This document shows, one piece after another, positions 44,158 to 54,855 of a stretch of 64,000 nucleotides of DNA. A program made the translations under genes and the position numbers. The DNA is from Hawksworthiomyces lignivorus (Eukaryota > Ascomycota > Sordariomycetes > Ophiostomatales > Ophiostomataceae): contig NTMA01000040.1 in the NCBI GenBank assembly GCA_002917075.1, forward strand, positions 1 to 64,000, read 5' to 3'. The stretch's first letter is position 1. Every line of letters starts with the position of its first letter. The notes below the pieces were generated by a model. It saw nothing but the letters and a program-made list of their open reading frames with translations. It was not told the origin of the DNA and did no database searches.

Positions 44158-44276
44158 ACGTACAGCAGCGGGTATTCGCTGGTCGTCACCGACCCAACTA
44201 CTAATCCGCCGATTACTGGTTTAACTAGGGGAGAGCGGACGGGATCCCGTGCTTTCCAGTATCTATGGCCGTACGT
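44158..44276 (-). rRNA. 5S ribosomal RNA (dispersed single copy)
   Basis: Read on the minus strand, the 119 bases begin ACGTACGGCCATAGATACTG and end GCTGCTGTACGT followed by TTTT, the Pol III stop signal. Helix I is complete (nine pairs, ACGTACGGC with GCTGTACGT, one G-U). ACTGG pairs with CCAGT as in helix II; CACGGGATCCCGTCCGCTC is the conserved loop B/C region; TTAGTAGTTGGGTCGGTGAC matches the internal control region of fungal 5S genes. The hairpin usually read GTGG-GTGA-CCAC is here GTCG-GTGA-CGAC, a paired change that keeps the stem. The molecule is a structural RNA of the 60S subunit, transcribed by Pol III with TFIIIA. Dispersed 5S genes are usual in filamentous ascomycetes. Recognition is from memory of the family consensus, not a search. 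Confidence 0.88.
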
Positions 44277-45832
44277 GGAAGACTGACATCACAGAATGTA
44301 TTATATTGCCATGGACATATCACCAAAATATTACAGTTAACAACTCTCCATTCATCATATCATATTGAACCCTTCTTAACAGCTGACCTTTATTTTTTTT
44401 TTTTTTTAAAAAAAAAATTTTTTGTTTCCTTGTTACTCATTTCTTTCTTCTAGTACTATCTTTCCTCGACTACAATTCACTACCAGAACAAAACTAAAAG
44501 AAATATACTATCCTCGTAAATTTGTAAACAGTCCCAACTAAGAAGACAGACTTCATAGATCGGTCGAGGTACGAACGAACAAGAGATGTACAAACTACTT
44601 GATAAAATTTTTTGAGACCGTATGGTAGGGTCTCTACTAACTCGAGGATGCAATTTATGCTTGGTAGAGAGTCCGAAACGGAAGAGAAGGGAATAATTGT
44701 TAAGACAGAAAATGTTACACTTACGGAGTGCAGAGAGGCATGTTTGCCTGGCGTCAGCCATCCTCTTTCGTACACTAATATCCGGCACAGCACCCGATAC
44801 AAGCCACGACAATACCTGTCAGGCATCAACAAACGACTTTGACCGAGTTTGCCTAAACTACATGGAAGCATTATTATTTTCTTGTGTAAGTTTTTAGAGT
44901 ATTACGATATTTCATATACTAAAGGGGGTGTCGCTTACTTGTTCGCTTGTACATGCTAGAATCTTACCGTGCTCTCTGGAAGATTGAAAAAAAAAAAAAA
45001 AAAAGGAAACTAAGACAACGGGAAGGGTAGAAACTTGCATCAGCTCCCATCCAATGGACATATCCATAAGTGTGACTGCAATGACTATAGGATATCATTA
45101 TCTCTCCGCAGAACCCGCTTTCCTTGGCTCCTTCATGCCTCAACGCCGCCTTAGATAGAAAACGAAGTGTAAGAATATTATTTAAAATTAACGCAAAGTT
45201 TTCGGAGCCAGAATACCCAACAAAACGCGCCCAAAGATTTGCTACTAAATCAGTATCGGGACAAATGGAGCCTTGCCGACATAATAGATGCTTGGTGACC
45301 GAGGATAAAACATTTGCCACCATGCCTCATATTTGTGCATCTTTGGTCGGGCAGCAAAACCGAGTTTCATGATGAGATGAAGATCAACGTAGAGAGACAA
45401 AAAATTTATCAGTGATTTTCTGCATACGATATCCAAGTTTTTGGTTTCTGCTTTTCTCTGGCACCGCTCGTCCCTTATCCCCTTTTAGTCAAGGGAAGGT
45501 GAAAAGAAAGCATAACAAAAGCAAATAAGACCAAACGTATGTAAGGGCCAAAAAGCAGGTAGCAGACGCAGGGCGCCAAGCAAAGCAGCATGACCCGCGT
45601 TCTGCAACAGTCACTTGACTCGGGATAAGGGATGATCTGTACAGAGTGGTTTTCTTGTCGCTATTCGCAGACCAAGTTGCGCTACGAAGCTGGCCCTCCA
45701 AGATAGATGTAGAATTAATACCATATATGACTCCTTCGCCTACCGAAACTCGGTTTCTTTCCACCGAATAACGAAGTAGAAGTTTGGGCTCCATCCGAGA
45801 TACGGAGGTCTCAGAGGAGAGTGGGTTGGAGT

Positions 45833-45880
45833 GGGGGGGGGGGGGGGGAGGGAAGGGGAGAGGTGAAGAGGGGGGGGGTG
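45833..45880 (+). repeat. G-rich block with runs of 16, 4 and 8 or more G
   Basis: A run of about 16 G starts near 45833, followed within 50 bases by GGG, GGGG and a further run of nine G. Four or more G-tracts fit a G-quadruplex pattern on the plus strand. Confidence 0.8.
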
Positions 45881-45881
45881 T

Positions 45882-45917
45882 GCTAGAGGTGCTAGAGGTG
45901 CTAGATGTGCTATATTA
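45882..45917 (+). repeat. 9-bp tandem repeat GCTAGAGGT
   Basis: Two exact copies, then GCTAGATGT and a decayed GCTATATTA, immediately after the G-rich block. Confidence 0.75.
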
Positions 45918-46272
45918 GCGCGCAACGCGATGGAAGCGGTGTGCCCAAATATTTCAAGAAAAAAAGGGAGGACCCGGGGCTAGCTATGTACGAGTACGCA
46001 GAGCGTATAGAGGCAGAAGTACCGGCCAGGTTGCATTTGTAGCTGTGATGTTGAGAGCAGTTCACTAGCAAGGAAGCGGCAGTGCGTATTCGGTACGAAT
46101 CAGATCGCAGTGCCATGCCCAAGCGGCACGGCGCAACCGCACCGCCGCTTTTGAAAATAGCAAATTCGCTGGCTTCTATTGCTAGTGTTAAAGACTAAAG
46201 GCATGAATGCTAAAATGCTAAAATGCCAATACGGATCTGAGTGTAAAAAAAGGGCTGCATTTTCGCATGTAC

Positions 46273-47547
46273 CTAGCGCCACCAGTAGCCCGTGCTCTGC
46301 CTGCCTTCCAGCTCAGCACGTTCCGCGACCGTCAGCACGCTGTACGAGGCATAAATGTCGCTATAAAGAGCTACGGTGGCGTTCCCGGCAAATTGCGTCT
46401 TGACTGCTTCGTCGCCGCTCAGGAGGCCCAGCGCCTCCATGCGCGGCTGCTCCCACAAGAAGTAGCCGAGGGCGCGGAACGGAGCCTGCGACAGGTCGCG
46501 CAAGAAGGAGCAGTACAGGGACATTGCGCTCATCAGAAACATCGTAGCGGCGTGGGTAAAGCCCAGACCTTCATTGGTGGGCTGCCAGTCGGCGGGCATG
46601 GGGAGCACGTAGGCGGTGTAGTTTGGTGCGGCGGCAGCGGCGCCGGCGGGCAGCGAGGCCGGCGGGAACGCGTCGGCGACGCGCCGGCACGGACGGCGAG
46701 AAGATGGCAGCACCAGCAGGCTGTCGCCGAGGTTCTCGTCGTCGGCCTCGACGACGGTCTGCAGGTGCCGCGAGTGGCCAAAAAAGACGACCCGGTCCAG
46801 CAGCACGCTCCACAGATCCAGCGGGGTCTGCAGGGGCGGCAGCGCGGAGTACTCGCTCTCGCTCGCGGTCACGCACTCGCCCTCGGCCCCCGGGGGGAGC
46901 AGCGCCTCCCGCAGCACCGAGTACAGCGCCAGCTGCCAGGCGCCGTGCAGCGCGCGCTGCGCCTCGACCCACAGGACGGGCGGCGCCGCCGCCGCAGCCG
47001 CCGCCGCTGCTGCCGCTGCCGATTTGTGCGCGGGCTCGTCGCGGATCCCCGGCGGCGGCATGTACAGCCGGGGGGTGCCGTCCTCCCACTCCTTGGCGCG
47101 GCGCCAGTTGCCCTCCGCGTCCACGGGGCGCCGCGGCCGCAGCTTCGCGCACCGCGCCAGCAGCGTCGCCAGGCACCGCTGCGCCGCCGCGTGCACGGCC
47201 GTGGACATCGCCAGGAGCTGCCGCACCGCCGCCGCCGGCACGGCGCCGCCGCCCAGGAGCAGCGTCTCAGCTTCGTCTTGCACCATCGGCAGTTCTCGGT
47301 AGAACGCGCCCCAGGACGCCGGCGGCTGCGCCAGCAGCAGGCACGTGGCGCGCACAACCTCGCGCACCTGCTGCGCCAGGCCCTTCACGAGCACCGCCTC
47401 GACAATCTCCGTCGCCAGCGTGTCGTCCTGGAAGAGGCGCGCCGCCGCCGGCGAGGCGCCGCGCAGGCCATGCAGCGACGGCAGATCGGGCACCTCCTTT
47501 AGCACCAGCAGGAGCACTTCCGTAGGCAGGCGGGAAAACGGGTCCAT
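46273..47547 (-). CDS. F-box domain protein, unrelated to the 15-19 kb pair
   Basis: Single exon; the first in-frame ATG is at 47547, giving 424 aa starting MDPFSRLPTEVLLLVLKEVP, an F-box at the very N-terminus (residues 1-45, LPSLHGLRGASPAAARLFQD). The following helical region contains LVKGLAQQVREVVRATCLLL and an Ala run near residue 175, then a globular C-terminal part with ALGYFLWEQPRMEALGLL. This type of N-terminal F-box followed by a long unannotated region is frequent in filamentous fungi. A role as SCF substrate receptor is inferred from the F-box only. No paired-cysteine motifs of the other two F-box proteins are present, so a common recent origin is unlikely. Codon use is GC-rich like the housekeeping genes. 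Confidence 0.7.
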   Translation of the reverse strand: MDPFSRLPTEVLLLVLKEVPDLPSLHGLRGASPAAARLFQDDTLATEIVEAVLVKGLAQQVREVVRATCLLLAQPPASWGAFYRELPMVQDEAETLLLGGGAVPAAAVRQLLAMSTAVHAAAQRCLATLLARCAKLRPRRPVDAEGNWRRAKEWEDGTPRLYMPPPGIRDEPAHKSAAAAAAAAAAAAPPVLWVEAQRALHGAWQLALYSVLREALLPPGAEGECVTASESEYSALPPLQTPLDLWSVLLDRVVFFGHSRHLQTVVEADDENLGDSLLVLPSSRRPCRRVADAFPPASLPAGAAAAAPNYTAYVLPMPADWQPTNEGLGFTHAATMFLMSAMSLYCSFLRDLSQAPFRALGYFLWEQPRMEALGLLSGDEAVKTQFAGNATVALYSDIYASYSVLTVAERAELEGRQSTGYWWR

Positions 47548-50500
47548 GGCCTGCCCGAGGAGCAAGGGACGCTGCTTGTGCTCAAACAGCGCGCTCTATT
47601 TCGATTTTCTCGGCCGTACAGTGTATTCTGGCTGCAGCGTGCCGTCAAAAAGTAAAGAGTATGTCAGCGCCGGGGGCACTCGGCGCTAATTTGCACAGAA
47701 TACCTAGTTTGATACATGTCTGCAGCCTTGTTGTGGTGCCTATTACCCGCGCCACTAAATAAGCACAACTTACAGCGATCTTCCCTTCAACGCAAGAAAG
47801 ATGCATGTAATAGGGTATTAACAAGACTGCCAAGTACACCAGACGCCTGCAAATAATTTTTAATAGAAAAAAAAAAAAGAAAAAAATTTTGCACTATCAC
47901 TAGTTTCATGGAAAATACTGGAGAATGTTTGCGTCCCACTCGGCATACCCCGTAGAGCTGGGTCACTACTCTTGCTCAGCATCTATTAGTGCGTGGGGAG
48001 CCAGAGTCTAAGGCGCATTTAGCATCTACACCCCGGAAGCGTTATGAGTTTATCAACGAAGACGATGACCATGGCTTGTCAGAAGAGAATCTTGTATATG
48101 TGACGAAGGTCATAAAACAAGGCCGAGAGCCGGGCACACATTTAATAAACATTGAACGCCCCCCGAGTGGTACATCCTGAGGCTCGTGTCGTCTTTCGTT
48201 CTCCGACGTCGGCTGTCACAGCGATCTCTGACTCCTCTGGCCATCGAAAAGGCCGAAGCAAGAATCGCCCAATGAGGAAAGCTTGTATAAATATACAGAC
48301 ACGATACTCCGTACTCCACGCAAGAAAGATTTACATTCTCTTAGTGCGCGAACCAGGTCTCGGTCTGTGCCGCCGATTCTGTGTGAATAGCCTAGTTGAG
48401 GAAAATAGTCCCTGTTACAAGCCAGTACAATAGAGAGACCCGGTGGTGGGTCCGCCAGCCCGTTGGGAAGTGCTTGCATGCCGCCGGTTCTCTCAATCAG
48501 ATGTTTGTTATGCGGACCAGTCTCCTGCTCTGCATATACTCGTACGCCGTACTGCAAGCTAATAGGAGGGAGCTATTCCCCAAAAGGAAAAAAAAAAAAG
48601 GCTAAGAAGAAAGAAAAGAGACATGGAGAGAGGATCCCGGTCGCTACAAAGCAGAGCAAGACGTGCCGGCGGTGTCTACCGAATCTCTTGTGTAATCATC
48701 CACCTCGACCGCCATCCGGCAAGTCGAACCAAATCAGAATCGTCAACCCCGTCGCGTATATGGCTTCAAGAAAACGTGGTGGGCGTCTCTATTGAATCCT
48801 CCAGCGCGATGATACGGCCAACCTTTTGTGCTGAGCCAGAGACACAGGAGACCGCATATCACACCAAGTCTCTTATCTGTCTTCGCCCGTCTCTCTTCAC
48901 GCAACTTCAGATATGTCACTCTTTTCCTTGCTCATAAATCGTTTAAGTCGTGAAGTGATTCGTTCTAAAGGGTCGTTCCGTCCTCGGAAATGCACTCGCC
49001 GCGGAGATCCGGCAGTCTGCAAATACCTGTGCTTTGTATCGTTTGCTCGTATAAGTGCACGAAAGACGACCAAAAAAATAGCAGATTGAGCTGAGACTCC
49101 AAGAAACACAGACGTGGTGCTTGTAAGCAGTTTTCCGGGAGCAAATCAATTCTCACGACAGATTACCACTTGGGGGCAGCAATGGCGCGGCAAATGCGGT
49201 TGCAGTCTAATAATCCTCTTCTCTGTTGTCCTATCATCATTGTTTCAAGACAGCGCAGCCTACACGATTGTCGTTCTACGCCAGGCCAAAGGGAGGGAGG
49301 GGGGAGGGGGGGGGAGAGCAAAATTAAGTTAGGCGAGAAAAGTGAAGACAGTTGTCAAACAGCCGATGAGTATCCAAGTTTTATGTGTGCAGGTTTCCTG
49401 GCGCCAGCATCGCCTAGCTTGATCCCTCATCTTCTGCAATTTCCTTGCTGCAGGGTGCTGTCACTTAGAAAGGGGCTCAACAAATACGGAGACACGTACT
49501 AGGTACGAATGATTAGGATGCAGCTGCGAGTCTGTCGAGCCGTTTCATACTCTAGAAAAAAAATCGAAAAGAAAATAACTCATTATTGTGACAGCGCTAG
49601 AGTAAGGCAGGGAAATAAATTAGAGGGGAGACTACGGAGTAGAAGTGGCAAATAACAAATGGACCAAGGCCACTCGTATTTCGGCGACCCATCACAAACA
49701 GCGTTGGGATATTCCTTTTTAAGCAAATAGGACGCAGTTTCAGATCACACAGGAACTTTAATAGCTGTCGGCCTTTGGGGCAGCTGCTTCGGCTGCCATA
49801 TGCCAGCATCTATCGGCGGAAGGGAAAGGCGAGGAAATTGCGAGGAAATTATCTCGGAAATATATCGTCGGATAACCCTCTTTGGGACGGACAGCTCCCC
49901 AAAACATTCTGTGACCGTTTATGACTGTAAGATGGTGGGAATAGGCAGGCCGCCTTGTCGGCTTATGCCTGCCTGCTCGCTCTTCGCTCGATCTCTCACC
50001 GCCATGCCAATCACAGAGTGTGACTGGATATCGTGATTAGGATAGTAGTGCTAGAGGGGGTGTGACAATTCCTGTCTGTCCAGCTTTATGAAACTGGGGC
50101 AAGGAAAGTAAGTAATAAACTAAGAAACTCGACGTAACCCGGACCCGGCCTATCTTTTTCTGGCTTCTATTTGTTTTCCATTTTCCTTCGGTTGCCTTCC
50201 AGTGGCTGAGCCACGGAGGGGTGTGGTTGGACATCGACGAAAGCGGGATACCAATAGCATGGATAGAGTTTGTCGTTGGGCTGCATGGCCGTCCCACCAC
50301 TCTGGAGGAGGAAGCAGTTAGTCGGCAAGGGCAGCCTCTGGTCTTCCTTCATGCCTTCGTCGCAATTCGCCCTCTCTTCTCGCAAATTCGCGACGGGCTT
50401 CATGGCAATTCACTTTCGCTGTCCCTCAGGGTCCAATCCTCCAGCTCTCCTAACCTCGTATCCCGCTGTTGCCAGGATCTTGAGGACTCACAAGTGGCAA

Positions 50501-53500
50501 AGACAAACAACCCTGCTCACTTGCGGCCCACGATGGTATAACAGGAGGAACACACACTCCCCTGAACTTCCAGACACTTGTAGAAGTTGTGGATAATTTA
50601 CACATGTTGTCATTGTACTCGTACCATACTACAAGCAGTATGAGAAAATCAGCTAATGAGCACATTTTTTGTGTAACACCCTCGCTGTAGAAAGAGTGCA
50701 TAGCCAGCAGGGCGAAGCCAGCGAGAAAGAGCGGAACTGGAGGCAAGTGACCGCAGAGCCTCGAAACAGTCTGATCGGTGTGGCATTTGTAACCACGGCT
50801 ACGTCGTCATTTGCAGCTGAGACCCGCAATTTCTGTGTCATCACCCGCATTGCCTCTCTCGATTAGAAAGCATCTTGAGCGATGACGGATAAATATAGCA
50901 GAGGGTACAAGAGTGGGATAAAACGAAGACAGTGGCAGAGGTCACGGTGATGCTTTCTGGAACGGCATATGTGATTTGTCAGTAGTTTACAATAGCAGAC
51001 ATAAGAGACAGGAAATACACGGGAAAGGGAAAGCAGGCACTCCGTATAAACGAGGAGACATGCAGATGAGATGAATCGTCGCCCCAAATTCGGCTTTCGG
51101 AAGGGAACGTTGCTTGTCTCGTGAGCACGCGGAGGGTAAGCTAAAGCGACCCCGAGAAGCCGTGGAAGCCGTGAGAGCCGTGAGGGAGGTAGGGAGGCTA
51201 CTAACCTTGTGATGTTGTCAATCAAAATGGAACAGCAATAAAGAGGGGAATGTGAGAATGAGCGGGCAGGACACAGACACGATAAAGGAAGCAGGCAATT
51301 AGCCTCTGGCAGCATGCGACACGCTCGCTTCTGATTTGGCACTTCTCGCCAGAAAAAAAAATGAAACTGCAAGGCAATTTGTTTTTGGACAATAAGCAAG
51401 ACATACGCCGTGCAGTCGATATGAAGATACAAAATAAGACAAGCGGTATGTTTTAGTTGAGCGAATTGGACCAAAAGTGCACGTTGCTGGGGCAGTGCGG
51501 GTGTTCGTGGGCGGGCGGACCCGTTCGCCTGTCCGTGTAATAATATAAGACGACTTCCTGCGGCGTTGCAGCCGATGGGAATAGACGTGCGCAATCGTGC
51601 AAGTTGCAGGTGTTAGGGTGTGTTTCCCGAAAAAGCACACACACACACACACACACACGGCATTCCACTTCAGGGCAGCACTGGCCTCTGACTGGCTTCT
51701 GACTGGCTGTGTTTCCCCTGGTACGTCGCATCACAGAGGGGTTCACGAAAAATGACAAAGAGAGCTTAGAAAGAGGAATCGAGAGAGCACGCCTCCTTAT
51801 CTCGTCATCTTGTGCTATTGCTCGCTGCCTGGGGGTTTGTAGCGTTTGTATCGTGCCCAGTAGAGTCAAGCCGTAACCGGCAAGGAACAAGTTGTGCTCG
51901 CACAACTGCTTACAACATGTGCATGATGCGCACACAGTAAGATGCAATACACAGCTCTGCCCTGGTCACTTGTGGCATCTTGCAGCAAACTGTTGCCGTC
52001 AGCGCGACAGCACACAATGGGCCAACAGCCAGGTCGCCTTGACCGTTGTTTCCTCACCCCTCCCCACGCCCCTGTCGGGTTGCTCTCTCGCTCTCTCGCT
52101 CAAGTCATCATCAGTGGTATAACGTGCAATAAAGCAGAATAATATACAGCACAAGGCAAAATGACGAGTGACGAGGCGGCGGGGTGTTGTGATAGAACAG
52201 GAGGTGGCCGGAGGTCCCGGGCAGCTAGGGGAAGCGAGGGTCCGTAGGACAAAGGACAAACGGAGAAGAGTGAGACTAGACAAATCAGGCCTAAGAAAGG
52301 AGACAACGCGATAGGTGCAAAATGAGCGTGGCAGAGGCTGGAAATCCACCTGCGTTAAAACTTCGGGAGAAAGAGAGGAACAGAGGCGGTGCCTTCCTCC
52401 TGTGCGCGCGGGATGATTTCATTCTGACATGAGAGAACAGGAAGTAAAGAGGCGTGCCTGCCATATCTAGTTGATACATACATTAGTATCATCAGCATGG
52501 GCATTGGAAAGGCAATAAACCCGGCTATTGCCGTCATTGCCCGTGGGTGCCACGATGTCAGAAGCCAACTGCAGCTTTCTGCTTTCTTTTGTCTACGTAT
52601 CTATATCATGCGTTGAAATGGACAGATGCAATACGAGGACCCTTATGATTTGATATCGTCGTCCTCGAGGCAGGGTTCGCAGCGGGGACCAATCTACACA
52701 TGATGTCTTAGCCGAACATCCAGTGCTCATCTATCGTTCAGTCTCTAAGCGGAGGGGCAGGAGCTGCAGGACAGATACCGGCAGACGGGCACTCCCACTA
52801 CTACGCAAAGGAGGAAAAGCATGTGCGAGGCAGACAGAGCATTAAGCAATGATGTTGGAGCATTGAGAAGAGCATCCTATGTAAGTTCCTAGCTTATTCC
52901 AGGGCGGCTTTCAATAACCAAGAGGAGGGGTTGGACGAAGGGATGACGCAGGGCACAAACGTGGAGTAGGCTTATTAGGGAGCATGGATGGTGTGGGCTG
53001 CTATACATACTTACGCACATATAGCGTACGATTTACTTACATTAGGTGCTAGGATTTGCAGGGAGGGGTGCCGCACGATGTTGGTAGTGACGTGTTTTCT
53101 CTGGGTTTAGTCTGTTAGTACGGAGTAGTGCACGGCTCGAGCTCGAAATAAAGTAATAATCACGATATGCACACAGTATGTAAGTGTACCTCGATACCCT
53201 AACGGCCAGTGCAAGTATTATAATTAGCTGGTGGCGGAGGTTGCCGTGTCTTGCTCTGCTGGGCATGTACTACGTACACAGGTGTGTTTTGCGTCCCACG
53301 CCGACTTACATTGCATGCTGCTCAAAAAGGAAAGAACGTGGACGACGATTTGATTCTTCCTCGGTAGGGCCCCTCACCATCCTCTCCTCCTTTTTTGTGA
53401 TTCTGGTGCTTATCCTGCCCATCGTGCATTCCCCTCTTCTTCGTCTCTGCCCCCCTCATTTTGTTGCTCATCCTCTCTCTCTCCTCTCCTCTCTTGTCGT

Positions 53501-54481
53501 CATTCCCCCGTCTTTTCCCTTCCTTTCCCTTCCCATCTTTCCGTTTTATCTTTATCTTTCGCGCCAGTGTGCCGCCTTGGCAAATAGAAGAGGTCGTCAG
53601 TCCATCCTCGTGACCCTCTTTTCCCCCTTGCCATGGTCTGGAGCACACCGCCAATACCTGACGACATTCAACGGAGAAAGAGACGCAGACAAAACGCAAA
53701 GCGAAATAAAGGAATAGGTCATAACAAACGAACGGGAGAATATGACAGAAAAGGGAGGACTGGTGCTCAGCCCTGGTCGGATGCCTTGCTAGTTGCCTTT
53801 TTCTTGCCTGCAGGTATTGGGCAGATGCTTTTTTATTTTATTGCTGCTTGGCCGTTTTATTGAACACTTTCTTTTTTTTTAATATTTTATCGTTTATTTC
53901 TAACGGCCCTTTTTTTTTTTCGGTACACCTGTATCCAACTCGCTACTTCTACTTGACTAATGTCTCTTCTGGTCTTCTTTCCTAGCCATCTGGACCCACT
54001 AGCAGCGCCAAAGTAGCGGTCGTATTGCTGAGTGACCTCGCCTGTGAACCCTACGCAGTTGTATCTTAAAAACACCCCCTTTTCACCGTGTACTTGTGTT
54101 TCCCATTTTGTTCAGCCACCAATTCTGCAGTTGCAGTCTCTCTCTCTCTCTCGTCCCCTTTTCTTGTCTCACCCCCGGTCTATGCCACGATCGACACTAA
54201 AAAGCGTAGCACACTAATAAAAGGAAGTAATAAACTCGAGGAAGGAGAAAATAAGGCCCAAGTTGCCTATTTTAGCTATGACGCCAAAGTTACTACCTTG
54301 ACGTCCGTTTCCCGGCGCGTTCCCTCCTATATAATTTTAACAATTTAATGTATACACTCCGTATATACCTTCTTGCTGGTGCCTCCCTTCGTTCCTTCCC
54401 TTCTAATGCCCACGTTGTTGCATCATTCTCTTTTTGTCTTGCACGACAACAAACCCTTCACAGCCTCTTTCTCATCTTCTA
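47548..54481. other. Left part of a gene desert (about 6.9 kb)
   Basis: I find no frame with family similarity, splice-joined exons or coding-like codon use on either strand. It contains three copies of TACTCCGTA/TACGGAGTA (48305, 49633, 53119), a (CA)n run, poly-A and G runs (49291-49316) and, from about 53300, strongly T/C-rich plus-strand sequence. Between about 50.9 and 52.5 kb the minus strand is the more pyrimidine-rich one. Confidence 0.5.
51637..51658 (+). repeat. (CA)11 microsatellite
   Basis: About eleven uninterrupted CA units inside the gene desert. Confidence 0.9.
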
Positions 54482-54729
54482 TATAAACTCTCATCCCTTC
54501 CATCTCCCCTTCAAGTCTAGCCATTCTCCTACTCAGCATCCCACAGCCATTTCAGTTTTCAGAAGTTACTTGCCAGTCCAACAACTTGCCTCTTTTATAA
54601 TCTTGTTATATCTTTTCTGTTCAGGTTCACTATTCTCTTGCTTTCTCTTAGACGCTGTCCACAACTTTCTACTTTGCCCTTTTTGTCTTACCTCATCTAC
54701 TTGAAAAGTGCCTACACAACACGCCAGTC
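54482..54729 (+). promoter_or_regulatory. TATA box and ATG-free CT-rich leader of the cysteine-rich micro-ORF
   Basis: TATAAA at 54482-54487 is followed by 240 bases of T/C-rich sequence without a single ATG; the first ATG after the box is the micro-ORF start at 54730. This arrangement is typical of strongly expressed fungal genes. A leader intron is possible (TTCTGTTCAG near 54613-54623 resembles an acceptor). Confidence 0.45.
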
Positions 54730-54855
54730 ATGGACTACAAAGAGTTGAAGGAACTCGTCCACCAGTGCTGCACGTACTGCTGCCGTGCCGTTGATTTCGG
54801 TACCCATGACTACTGCGGTGGCAGCAATAACTGCCATCGCTGCCCCCAGTCGTAG
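54730..54855 (+). CDS. 41-residue cysteine-rich peptide, unknown function
   Basis: ATG at 54730 (context GTCATGG, purine at -3 and G at +4) opens 41 codons ending in TAG. Residues 1-12 form a charged helix-like segment (MDYKELKELVHQ). Seven cysteines follow in the pattern CC-x2-CC-x10-C-x5-C-x2-C (positions 13, 14, 17, 18, 29, 35, 38), with His at 11, 26 and 36. No signal peptide is present, so an intracellular metal-binding or disulfide-poor zinc-type fold is more likely than a secreted effector. It does not match the fungal copper metallothioneins I know. GTAGGT overlaps the stop (donor-like, after CAGTC), so it could also be the first exon of a longer product; no convincing second exon was found. 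It is the only compact, well-placed frame in a 10 kb desert. Confidence 0.45.
   Translation: MDYKELKELVHQCCTYCCRAVDFGTHDYCGGSNNCHRCPQS

Larger units (their letters stand above)
44277..46272. other. 2 kb intergenic region between 5S rRNA and F-box gene
   Basis: No gene is supported. It holds a T-run/A-run/T-run block at about 44392-44422 able to fold on itself, a poly-A run near 44985-45004, and the G-rich block described separately. Confidence 0.5.

Noticed and set aside
50863..51594. 243-codon minus-strand frame in the gene desert
   Set aside because: No ATG near the supposed start, composition typical of pyrimidine-rich non-coding DNA, no recognisable domain.
52660..52700. GGGTTCGC-containing segment considered as a tRNA TPsiC arm
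   Set aside because: No matching acceptor, D or anticodon stem could be folded around it.
53184..53717. 177-codon plus-strand frame before the cysteine-rich ORF
   Set aside because: Ser/Leu/Pro-rich reading of a CT-rich leader-like stretch; no domain and poor start context.
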